Part shown: piece after piece, positions 1 through 9,285 of the stretch
Position numbering within the stretch: position 1 is the stretch's first letter
Layout of the letters: each line of letters opens with the position of its first letter
Assembly (NCBI GenBank): GCA_916048055.1
Contig: CAJZHL010000019.1
Span: 897,995-961,994 of the forward strand
Length of the DNA: 64,000 bases
Reading direction: 5' to 3'
From: Pedinophyceae sp. YPF-701
Lineage: Eukaryota > Chlorophyta > Pedinophyceae
Made by a program: the position numbers and the translations under genes
The notes under the pieces: generated by a model
The model's input: the letters and a program-made list of their open reading frames with translations, nothing else
Databases searched by the model: none
Told to the model about the DNA's origin: nothing

Positions 1-337
1 TGCGTCTGCAGCCACTTCTCGGCGCCGCCGGTGTTGACACCATGCAACGACCCGCGAGCACCACTCAACTGGCGCAGGTCCACATCGACCGTCGTCATGC
101 CGCGCGCGACGGCCTACGTCGACCAGCAGCGCGTCGATGTCGCGAAGGAGCGCATCCAGATCGCGCAGGAGCAGCTGCGTCACATCGAGCGCGTCCTGTC
201 CGGAGCGTAACGTGACGTCGCGCTCACCAGCCGCGCGGTCGCGCCATGGCGCCTGCGCCGCGGAGGATCCCATGCGACAGGCAACGCTGACGCCGGGCGA
301 CGCCGGGCGGCCCGGCGGCGCTGTCTGGGACGCGATT
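1..337. other. Unassigned window start
   Basis: I see no supportable gene here. Open frames run on both strands, as is usual at this GC content, but none shows a recognisable domain or hydrophobic segment. It could hold the 3' UTR of the minus-strand gene that ends at 338 or the edge of a gene outside the window. Confidence 0.3.
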
Positions 338-1256
338 TCAAGTCCTGCCGTGCTTCAGCGGGGCCTGTGGCGCGTGCGGGACGGTTTCCGGGGTCCGCGG
401 GGTCTTCTTCGCCCTCGTCTGGCGCTGAGGAGTGACGGAGTCCGGCGCAACGGGCGCGGCGACCGCGGCACGCCCCTCGAAGGGCAGGAGGCTCACGAGT
501 CGAAAGCTCAGGTACGCCGCGGCAACGACCCGGGCGGCCCAAACGAGGCCCGCCACGAGGAGGTGCTTCGGCGAGTGGATGTGTATCATGATGGCCTCGA
601 ATGACGGTGGCGCGGGCTCAGGAGGCGGCGTGGTGGCGTTCTGCACTGGCTCGCTTCGCAGCCGCCCCACGCGGAATGTCCGCGGCGACGCGCGACACCA
701 GTCCCGGCACCGCACAGACGCCTGCGGGTGCGACGGGACGGTTGCTTCGAGGAGTGAGCGGCCGGCCTGGCGAGGCCTGCCCGGCGCTCTTGCTGTTTTT
801 TTTTTTTCCATTCTCGACGCGCGTCTTTGCACGAGGGCGGACGGGACTCTCGCCTCCAGGGATGTGATCCTGCCACGCACGACGACCACGTTCTCCCGCT
901 CGAGGCTGGCGATCGTGCCGTCGCTGTGCACGCCAGCGGGCATCGCTTCGCTGCCCTCCACGAACGAGAAACGGCATTTCCCGTCGCAGAACGCGTCCAC
1001 GCGCGCGCTCACCCGCACGACGTGGACGTCATCGACCTGCAGCGTCGCGGTGGCCATGGCACGGGCGTCAGGCGGCCCGCACCAGCGCGCCCAATGGTCG
1101 TCGCTCAAGCGGCTTCAGCAGCGCGCTTTCGGCGCCGCGGGGGCTCGTGGCGCTGCACAAACGCACGTTCGCGCCCTCACAATATCCGCCGCCCTGGAAC
1201 ACGAGTATCGACAGCACAGCCGTCGCCGCCGCGAGCCAACGCGAGGACACTGACAT
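338..1256 (-). CDS. Hypothetical secreted or type I membrane protein
   Basis: I do not recognise the family. An ATG at 1256 opens a typical signal peptide (MSVSSRWLAAATAVLSIL, cleavage near the GGGYCEG stretch). Exon 1 (1083..1256) joins in phase to an exon starting at 1036, across a 46-bp intron with GTGCGG donor and CTGCAG acceptor. The second exon encodes a cysteine-containing segment (VDAFCDGKCRFSF) rich in Val and Arg that looks like a small beta domain. Near the C terminus is one hydrophobic helix (LLVAGLVWAARVVAAAYLSF) followed by a basic Pro/Thr-rich tail. The middle contains a run of 11 A residues on the coding strand and probably another intron (donor near 867, acceptor near 733). 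The frame stays open through it, so that boundary is uncertain. The layout suggests a lumenal or extracellular domain, one membrane pass and a short cytosolic tail. Confidence 0.45.
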
Positions 1257-1519
1257 CTTGCTGCGACGCGGTGTCGGCGAGCAGGCCGTGCTGGTTGCCG
1301 CCCAGGCAGCGCTGCGGGGCCAGGGAGTTCGAGCGGCGGTGGGCGCAGCTGCCTCTGACGTCGCGCAGGCCCTGATGCGCCGTTGACAGGACACGGTGTG
1401 AGGGGGGGAGATGCACCTGATTGCAGGTCGCTCCTCACCACTGCCGCGCACGAGCCCGGTCGCGCGGGCCATGAGCGGTCAGGATCGCCAGTACCTCGCG
1501 ACGTCGGCAGCGTTGCGTC

Positions 1520-2668
1520 ATGCTGCCGCGCAGCAAGACGAAGCGGGCCCTAATAGGGCTGGGCGCGCTGCTCGTGGCAGGCCTGGCGGGTTTGGCGGTG
1601 TACGCGCTGAACCCGTCTAACAGCGAGCTGGTGGCGGGAGAATATGTGTACGGGATGATTCCTGGGCGCTCGCGGCTGACGTTCGGGCCCGAGCTGCTCC
1701 AGGGCCGGGAGGTCACGATGTGTTGTGCATCCAGCCGGTACGGGCCCATGCGCGCGCAGTGCAGGCCGAGATAGCATGCCACACGTATTTCGATTCAAGG
1801 ACATTCTAGTCACGCGCGTTGGCTTCGAGCGGGCGCCCCGATGTGGCCGACCGCCTCGCCCACCCAGCATGGTGGGGACGCGCTGCCACGCATCTTGAGG
1901 GCGTTCGCGCGCCTTGAAAGGCGCGCGCCGGCGCGTGGCATGTGTGGAAGTGCAGTTCTGCCAGAGCGCAGACGTACTTCACCGCGCGCCTCCGGGACGC
2001 GCAGGGCGCAACTCCATCCAGCGGACCGCACCACGAGCGCCGAGTTGTGCGCTTCCTTGCTCGGAACCGTCACGATATCTGTCCTCTCTTGGTGCCCTGC
2101 GCGTCGCAGCCCCGTCCAAGTGTGCGTCCGGCAGCACTCCCTGGCAGAACCCAACTTGAGCCCGGCGCTCGAGCTGGCGAAACGCGCTGCGGACTTCTTC
2201 CAACTCGGCCCCTTCGTGGCCCCGCCAGGCCCTTACGGCAGCCACCCACGCAGCTACAGTCGCTGCAAGACCGCGAGGCCCGTGCATGAGTTGGCAGGGG
2301 GGAGTGACAACCAAAAGTGCGCCACCTTCCGCCGGCTGCTTCCGGCCTCGACGACGTACCTGCGGGCGGAGGCCGTGCCCGTCGCTGAGGGCTGGCGGCT
2401 GAGCTCCCTCATCGGCGTCTGGAACCGGACCACGGAGAGCGAGGAAGACGGCGAGGACTTTTCGTGCGACGTGATGCACAAGGACACTTTCAGGCGCCGG
2501 AGGCCGCTGGTCATCGTTGCTGCGATCCTCGCGACGCTGTTCTCGGAGAAACTCGCGCACAGCCAGCCCGCGCGCGTGGCGCTGCTGGCACTGGCCGGCT
2601 TCGGGGTTGTTTGCGTCGGGGCGATGTTCGCCCTACTGGTCATCGTCGCCCTCATCTTCTGCAAGTGA
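1520..2668 (+). CDS. Hypothetical multi-exon membrane protein, exons unresolved
   Basis: Not a recognised family. The ATG at 1520 starts a basic N terminus followed by a membrane helix (ALIGLGALLVAGLAGLAVYAL) and then a segment ending near a possible donor at 1711 (GAG/GTCACG). The last exon, open to the stop at 2666-2668, carries a Cys-containing segment, an N-glycosylation-like NRTT and an acidic stretch. It ends in two hydrophobic helices (PLVIVAAILATLF and a longer one ending VALIFCK). A good acceptor lies at about 1952 (GTGCAG). The exons between about 1710 and 2100 could not be assigned to a frame with confidence. The gene faces away from the minus-strand gene that starts at 1256, so the 260 bp between them is a likely shared promoter. 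Confidence 0.35.
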
Positions 2669-2820
2669 GCGGCCCGATCCCTCGGCCGTCAGTGCCGTCG
2701 CTCGCATGGCGGAGGGACGTGAGCGCCGGCGCGTTTCGTCGCGCCCCGACTCCTGTCCCTGAGTCATGGATTGTGGCTTGCGATGTACGCAGGCTCGCGC
2801 TCCAAAAGGGCAGGAATATC

Positions 2821-3594
2821 ATGGCAGTGGCGTTCGCGCCGAGGGATCTAGCGGCGATGCATCTCGGGGGCGTGTCGCGGACCGCTATGTTGAGCACCGT
2901 GGTGGGCTGCGCCGTCACTGTCTCCGGTGTCGGCGGGCAGGTGTTGCAAATGTTCATGAACACCACACAAGGTGTCGGCGTTTTCGCCAACGTGCTGAGC
3001 TTCGTGGGCTTTGCCACCATGGAAGGCGTGGACGACGGGCTGCAGCTCCACGACTACATCGACTACTTCTTGGAGCGGCCCGTGGCGTCCTTCTTCTTGC
3101 TCAGCACTGTCATCGGGATTTTCGCCGCGGCAGCTTGGTTCGAGGCCCAGCAGGGCGACTGGAAGATCATTTGTTCCGAGTTCACTCTCTGCTTCCTGGC
3201 CATTTTCGGCAATTTCTTCTTCGGGCCATCCGACCGCGTCGTCGGCGCGGCTCTGGGGGCAGTGTTCGCCCTCGTGCCGCTCGTGCGCTGGCGGTCGGCG
3301 GAGCGCACGGGCGCACCAGGGGGTGGCAGCGACGACGACGACGACGACGATGACGACGACGACGAAGATGGCGGCGGCGACGATGGCGGCGACCGGACGC
3401 CCGTTCTGCTTATTCCGCGCCACGATGTCTACGTGGAGAACCCGCTCACGGGCAGAGCTATCAAGGTTGGTGCAGGTACGCATAAGAAGCTGGTGCAGGA
3501 CGGCTGGGTCCTTCACAGCAACGGCAAGTGGACGAGGCCACAAGGCACACCGCAGGGTCGCGCGGCGACCCCGCGGAAGCTCCGCCTCGATTAG
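2821..3594 (+). CDS. Intronless four-helix membrane protein with giant-virus-type C-terminal motif
   Basis: A 257-residue single-exon gene. The first ~155 residues hold about four hydrophobic segments (TAMLSTVVGCAVTVSG; NVLSFVGFATM; ASFFLLSTVIGIFAAAAW; FTLCFLAIFGNFFFGP, then GAALGAVFALVPLV). A stretch of about a dozen consecutive Asp codons (GAC/GAT repeat near 3331-3366) follows, then a soluble tail. The tail contains NPLTGRAIKVGAGTHKKLVQ, which fits the short NP-x-TGR-x-(I/V)...G-x-x-(Y/H)-x-(K/L)-L motif found repeatedly in proteins of large DNA viruses of algae and protists. The function is unknown. Most genes in this window are spliced, so an intronless gene with this motif suggests capture from a virus or a viral remnant. 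That is inference, and the hydrophobic part itself is not recognised. Confidence 0.7.
   Translation: MAVAFAPRDLAAMHLGGVSRTAMLSTVVGCAVTVSGVGGQVLQMFMNTTQGVGVFANVLSFVGFATMEGVDDGLQLHDYIDYFLERPVASFFLLSTVIGIFAAAAWFEAQQGDWKIICSEFTLCFLAIFGNFFFGPSDRVVGAALGAVFALVPLVRWRSAERTGAPGGGSDDDDDDDDDDDEDGGGDDGGDRTPVLLIPRHDVYVENPLTGRAIKVGAGTHKKLVQDGWVLHSNGKWTRPQGTPQGRAATPRKLRLD
3331..3366 (+). repeat. Asp-codon microsatellite (GAC/GAT)
   Basis: Consecutive gacgac...gatgac units encode an uninterrupted acidic run between the membrane part and the C-terminal motif of the 257-residue protein. Repeat length is likely to vary between strains. Confidence 0.8.
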
Positions 3595-3715
3595 GCGCAC
3601 CCTCGTGGTGCGCACTGGGGACGTGCGTCGAGGGCCGAGCCGGGTGCAAGCGCGTGCTGTCCGGCGCACGAGGCGACGCGCGAGACCGGCGTCGTGTGAT
3701 TGCGTTACAGCAAGC

Positions 3716-4800
3716 CTAGGCGGCCTTCTTGTCCCCGTACGAGTGATGCACCCAGTCTGTGTCGCCGTCGATGTACCACCACTTGCCGTCCTCGCGGACG
3801 AACCTGCGTTGCAAACTGGCCATCCACCTGAACCACAGTCCAGATGCCGCGCCGGGCGTCATTCGAACAGTGGGTTGCGGTCCCGCTAGCAGCTGTCGCA
3901 CGCAGCGCAGCGCGCGTGCAAGGCGGTCGGACGATGTGACGCAGTAGGAGCGGACCTGCTGAGCTCCTGGATCGTCTCCGTCTTCGACCCCTTCGCCCGC
4001 TGCCCCTTCTGGCCCGTCACGCGGCCCCACACCGTGAACCCCACGTACGCCTCGTCCTCGTCCTTGCCCTCGCGCACCTCCTCGACCTGCAGCACGCGGC
4101 GGCCCGAACGCGCCTCCGCCCGTCACGCGCACGTCCGGCCCCGCACGGCTCACAGGGCCCGCACGGCTCCGCTCCGCGGCGTGCGCGCACCTTGAGCTTC
4201 TCGAAGTCGAAGATACGCGAGGTGGCGATAACGTCCTCGCGCAGCGTGCTCGAGTGCTCGCCGTCCGGCGTCTTGCTGCCTTCGTACGCCGGATTGTCGG
4301 GGTGCGTGGTGTCGACGATGTAGTCGGCGAGCTTCTTCGCGTACGCGGTGTACCTGGCGCGCATGAGCGCCTCGGCGGTTGGCGCTGCCTTGCCGTTGTG
4401 GTAGACCTGACAGCACTCCCCGTAGGCCTGGCCGGACCCGCACGGGCAGGGCTTGCTGTCCGCGCGGAGCTCGGCGACCAGCCTCCTGCGTGCGGTGCGG
4501 GCGCGCGCAGCATGTCGGTGCGCGAGCTCGTTGTTGAGGCGGAGCGCGGGGGGCGAGGGACCTGCGAGCGCACCCGCCGAGGCCCAGGGAGGTCTCGCTC
4601 ATTTCCTTGAGGAAGGTCTTCCCTGATTTCCCGGCCTTGGCCTGCTTCTTCCCGAAGCCAGCAGCTCGGCACACCTGCGTGCACGAGGGGCCGCAAATAC
4701 GACTATTCTCGCCGAAATCGCATGTGCACTTCTCGGGCACTGGGTTGGTCGGCGTCTGCGGCTGCTGTCGTCTGAGTCGACGCGCAGCGCAGCCCAACTG
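3716..4800 (-). CDS. YchJ-like SEC-C motif protein (UPF0225), 5' end unresolved
   Basis: Four coding exons are clear: 4574..4797, 4191..4485, 3956..4086 and 3716..3803, all joining in phase. The product has a Cys-rich N-terminal part (CTCDFGENSRICGPSCTQVC) and a GFGKK segment. It then has the SEC-C zinc motif (PCPCGSGQAYGECC) and the conserved ALMRARYTAYA...DYIVDTTHP block of YchJ proteins. The C-terminal part ends in SRFVREDGKWWYIDGD. Bacterial YchJ is a small NTF2-like fold protein with SEC-C ends and no settled function; plants carry plastid-directed versions. No ATG precedes the first exon in frame: a stop lies just upstream and an acceptor (TCTGCAG) sits at 4801. One more 5' exon, perhaps encoding a transit peptide, must lie to the right. 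The extra Cys cluster before the SEC-C motif could bind a second metal. Confidence 0.8.
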
Positions 4801-5310
4801 CTGCAGATCAGCCTAGCCTTCGCGCGGGCACGCGGGCCGCAGATACACCGTTGTGACGAGCGCATCTGCTCAACAAAGAGCATCCGGTCCGAAAAATCGT
4901 ACCTGGTGCTCCCCGCGGTCGCAGCGGTGCCGCGGCGCGGGACATGCCCGGATAGCGCTTTGCATGCCCGCGCGCGCACGCACACCCGCGGGCGTCAGAG
5001 GTCCGACTACGGCAGCATTCATGGCAGATCCCTTGTCGTTCTGCTCCGCCACCCGCCGAGCCCCTCCCGATGACCCGCGCGCCCGAGAAGCCTGCGCTGT
5101 CATCCACAGGCCCCTACGTCCCAGGGGGGGTTCGCCCGGCGCCTCGAAACGACCCGCACGGGCGCCAACGACCACGCTGACCTAAGGAACCACGCGCGCG
5201 CCCACCGCGCCCCAGCACGCCACGACGCGCCGCCCCACGGACGCGCGCACGCAGCGTCCCTGTCACGCCGCCGCGACCGCGCCAAAGCTCGACGCAAGCT
5301 CACACGCCCC
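4801..5310. other. Probable 5' exon/leader of the YchJ-like gene and 3' flank of PBA1
   Basis: The first exon of the minus-strand YchJ-like gene must lie in or near this stretch. A candidate is the ATG at about 5021-5023 on the minus strand, opening a short alanine-rich frame (MNAAVVGPLTPAG) followed by GTGCGT, but I could not confirm the junction. Nothing else was recognised. Confidence 0.3.
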
Positions 5311-6431
5311 TCACGCCGCCGCAGGGATCGGCAGCTCCTCGTGGTACAGCGGGATCTCGGACCCCAGCACCGTCCGCTTGTGCACTCCCTCCTTGTTGAT
5401 GGTCACCAGCCGCAATAGACCCCCCGAGGACCCGTCCCTGCACGCAACGCACCGCGCACGCCGTCGGAACACCCGACACCGCACCGCGCCGGACGAACCA
5501 GCCACGCTCGCAGCGACCGGGCGGAGACGTGAGCGAAATGGGTTGCGTCGAGACGCAGGGCCGCTGCCGCACCTGGCCATCGCTGCCGAGACGGCCGAGA
5601 TGGCGAACGTCTCGGCCTCGTCGCGCGTCATCCCCTCGCGGTACTCCGCGTCGCACAGCCCCCAGATGTAGGTGCTGCCGGACCCGTCCACCGCCCAGTT
5701 CTGCGGCACGAGCGTGCCGCCGATCGGGATGCCGTACACCTGCCCGCCGCGCAGGTCGTCGTACCCGGCGATGATCATCGCGGCCATGAGGTGCTGGTTG
5801 TTGTAGTTCATCTGCACGCACCAGGAACCGCGCTACTACTTTCAGAAAGAGGCAAAACGAGCGGCGGGGCGCGTCTCGCGGGGGCGCGGCGGGCGCGGAC
5901 CTCCTTGACGAGGTTCGCGGCGGTGCGGACTTTCGGCTCCGACCCCAGTTCCATGGCGTGCTGGTTCAGGAAGTGCGCCACGTAGTCGCCGACGGCCTGC
6001 GTGTCCGCCGCGGAGCCCGAGCGGCACAGGAACACGCGCTCGCCGAGCGGTGCGATCTTGTTCGACGCGCGGTTCGACACGTAGGAGCCCATGGACACCC
6101 TGCGGGCACGCGCGGCGCTCAAACGCTCGCGGTGGTGGGTCTCGGTTGGAGTGGGGCGCTGAACGGGCCCGCGCGTGGGCGGAGGTTCGCCGCAGGCGCG
6201 CGTGTGGCATCCCCGAGCACGTCGTATCGCGCACGTCGCGACGAACGGCGGCAATGTCCGCAGAGCGCTGTGAGCGGGAGCCCGTCATGGGAGCAAGCGA
6301 GGACGGGCGCGAGGCACGTACCGCGAGTCTGCTGCTAGAACGACCCCGCCGTCGTATACGATAGCCAGGATCGTCGTCCCTGTGTGCGGGCTGCACGAGT
6401 TCGGGCCGTCGGAGGGGCCCTGCGCGGCCAT
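5311..6431 (-). CDS. PBA1: 20S proteasome subunit beta-1 (PSMB6/PBA1)
   Basis: Four exons (6322..6431, 5901..6099, 5573..5811, 5311..5437) give a 224-residue protein. It aligns along its length with the caspase-like beta-1 subunit of the 20S core. The short propeptide ends in G, and the mature enzyme starts at the catalytic Thr in HTG/TTILAIVYDGGVV. The hallmarks ADSRVSMGSYVSNRASNK (with the active-site Lys), LCRSGSAADTQAV, YGIPIGGT, GSGSTYI, EGMTRDEA and RDGSSGG are all present. It lies in the inner rings of the cytosolic/nuclear proteasome and cleaves after acidic residues. The ATG at 6431 is preferred because the longer frame upstream has only a TTG. The propeptide is very short, as in plant PBA1. 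Splice donors are GTACGT, GTCCGC and GTGCGG. Confidence 0.95.
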
Positions 6432-7334
6432 TCTGCTTTCTTCAGGTACCAGGACCCGCGGACGAGCTTGCGGCTTCACTTCAAGCGCCAAACTAGCGCG
6501 GAACCCGCTCAGCGCCGAAGATCCTGGCCCGAGAGGGCGACGCGGACGTGCCTAGTGCCGCGCAGCGGTGCTAGCGCGCTTCCCTTCGTGCTGTGCCTTC
6601 TTGGGAGTCACGCAGGGCTGGCAGCGTCTCAATTCCTCAGGCCTCACAAGAGCACATGCAAGAACTGCTCGTGAGGCGTCCGCAGCGACGCACAGGAGCC
6701 GCCCGCCACGCCTCCCATCGCTTCCGGACCGCCAGGCTCAGTGCCGAGTCCCCAACAGCCCCCCTCACTGCGCTCCCCCCTCCAGGGCGTGCGCGCCGCG
6801 ACGCAAGTCCGACGAGCACGGGCCACGCCGTCGCCGCGCAGTGATCGAGACGCACGCCGGCCGCACCCGCTGCGCATGACGCCACCTCGGCACACTGCGC
6901 CGTGCTGCCGGGCGACGCCGGTGCGGAGAGGCGTCGGTGTCGCCGCGGACGCGGCCAGAGCAACCGACAGCGAGTGCAGGATGTGGGCTCGTTGCGCTTG
7001 CGGCCACCGCGCCGTGGACGAGCAGTCGTCCGGCGATGATGGCTGAGGGCGGCGACGACGCAGCGTCACGTGCGCGGTGGATTCGGGGCCAGGCACGAAC
7101 GTCGCGGAAGCAGCAGGGCGGCGTGAGAGTCTCTCCGACAGCGCGGCGCAGCGAGCGGCAGGTAGGCGATCGGCGGAGGGCCTCCGCTGGGGTGGTGCAG
7201 GCGGCACGTGGGTGGTCCATCTCGCATCACAGAGCGCCAGCGTGTCCGCCGGAGCTGATGTGTTCGTCAGCGATCAGTCAAGAAGTCCGCGACGCATAGA
7301 AGTCTACGCGTGCGTTCCGTCATGGACGTGGAGC
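6432..7334. other. Intergenic, between PBA1 promoter and RBCS 3' end
   Basis: No gene seen. The stretch should contain the promoter and 5' UTR of the minus-strand proteasome gene on the left and the 3' UTR of RBCS on the right. Open frames here lack domains and look like GC-driven shadows. Confidence 0.5.
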
Positions 7335-8344
7335 TTAGGCCACCGAGCGAGCCTCCGGCGCGAGCGCCGAGCCCGGGCGCTGCACCAGGAAGCCGGCGCA
7401 CTGCACCTGGCGGACGTTGTCGAAGCCCACCACGCGGATGTAGCAGCCCGGGAACAGCTTCTTGCAGTTGGCGATCTCGCGGATGACCTCCTGCGAGTCC
7501 GTGCAGCCGAACATGGGCAGCTTGTACATGGTCCAGTAGCGGTTGTCCTGGTACGTCACCGACGCGCCGCCGGCGAAGCGGATGCAGTTCTCGTTGGAGA
7601 CGATGCCCTGGTCCTCCGAGGCGAACTCGATGCAGGGAACGAAGCCCGAGTTGGTCAGGTAGTCGATCTGGCGAGCGACCTCCTGGTCCGTCAGGGGCGG
7701 CAGGTACGACATCGTCTCGAAGAACTGGTTGTTGAAGGGGGTCCACACCTGCGTGAGGATCGAAGGGCGGCGGGACGCTGTGTGAGACGGGGCCGCGTCG
7801 CGCGATACGGGCGGGCGATCGTCGTGCAGTCGACTTTCCTCTCCCCGCGCGCACGGGTCGAGTTGGCGGCGGCAGCGCGTGCGGGCTCGCTGATCTTCGC
7901 CGGTAACGCGCGTCATCGGCGAAGGAAGCCGCGGACTGGCCCGGGATCGCGCGGGGGGGCGCGGATGAGCAGCGCCCTTGACATTCCGCGGCGCAGCGCG
8001 TGCGGGGCCCAAAACGCAACGAAACTGGGCGTGATGGGGCTAGTGCGGAAAGGACGATCGAGAGAAGGCGACGAAACGGCGCGGGCGGGCCGCGGAAGGC
8101 CGCGCCGGGGGCCGCCAGCACATCGAGTCTATCTCTCGAAGCGCAGGCTCGCGGCGGTGCGGCGCGGCGCCTGACGGGCGCGGAAGCAGTCGGCTCGTGC
8201 CACAGAGCCCGCTAGCTTGCGCAGAGAGGGCCGCGGGCGGCTGTGGAGAGGCAGGGCACGCACCCGCATGGCCGAGGCCGAAGCCTTGGCGACGGGGGCC
8301 TTGACGGCGACCTTGGCGGTGGAGATCTGGGCGATGGCGGACAT
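7335..8344 (-). CDS. RBCS: RuBisCO small subunit precursor
   Basis: Two exons: 8264..8344 encodes a 27-residue start ([20 protein letters not shown]...) and 7335..7748 the mature protein. They join across a 515-bp intron (GTGCGT donor, CACGCAG acceptor) to give [11 protein letters not shown], 164 residues in all. The mature part carries the expected [42 protein letters not shown] and [13 protein letters not shown] blocks. The protein is imported into the plastid and assembles with RbcL to form hexadecameric form I RuBisCO. The transit peptide is short, Ala/Ser/Lys-rich and lacks acidic residues. The intron sits almost at the processing site, separating targeting and mature parts. A single copy is seen in the window. 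Confidence 0.97.
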
Positions 8345-9285
8345 CTTGACTATGATGGACTGCGACTGGGTGACGAAGTGGCGCGCGCGGCGCCGCCAGC
8401 TGGCAATAGGCGGCTTCGCGACTTGGAAATTTTAGTCCCCCCTCGCCACGCGCGTCGGCGGAGTCAGGACGGAAGATTCCTCCGCATCCACGGGGGGAGA
8501 ATCGCTCCTCCTCGCACGTTGGCCGCGCTGCTCCGCTGCTGGGGCACAGTACGACGCGCTCGCGGCCCTTCGAGCAACCGACCTAAGCTCCTCGGCACCG
8601 ATGGTTCGAAGGCGCCTGGCCCGCCGCCCCGCCCCCCTCACGCGCAGACGTAGCAATGCGGGGGCCGCGGCGCGAAAATGAGGCGCGCGGGGCCTGCCTC
8701 GGCTTCGCGCGCCCGAATGCTGTGTGAGGCCTAGCTAGGGTCTCAACTCGCGCGCACTGCCCGTTCCGGCGTCACCTGGCGCATCTGCGGCGCAATTCGC
8801 CACAACCGTCGCCGCCCAGCTCTCCCACACCATTCAGAGCGGCAGCCTCGCACCGAGCGACGCACCGTGCGGGGCCCGCCCTGTCACCGACTGTGTCACA
8901 TCCCCATGATGACCCATCGCACCCCTCCGCCGCGCCCAAGGCCCATCGCCGTCGCCGTCGCGGGCAATCCTGGCGCGGGGGCTGCCCGGAACTGTCCGCC
9001 GGCACGGCCGAGCAACCCCTGGTTGGCGGCAACGAAGTAGTGGCGCAGTCCCGGGGCGTGCGGCGGCCCATGCTGTCCCTCCGCCGCGGCGCGCAAATCC
9101 TTCGTCTGATCCCCGACGGCCTTGCGAGACGGCACATGATGCGAGACGCCGCGCCAGCCGCCCCGACGCATGCTCCGGCAGCGTGCAGAGTCTTCAGTGC
9201 TGCCCGGCGCGTCCGAGCACGCACGGCCCACGCACGGCAGCATGGCAGGGGGGAGATGTTTGAGAGTGCTAGGGGAGGCCGCGCC
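8345..9285. promoter_or_regulatory. Divergent promoter region between RBCS and RqcH genes
   Basis: The 940 bp separate two genes transcribed away from each other, so they should hold both promoters. I could not identify a specific TATA or light-responsive element with confidence. No further gene is supported. Confidence 0.4.
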
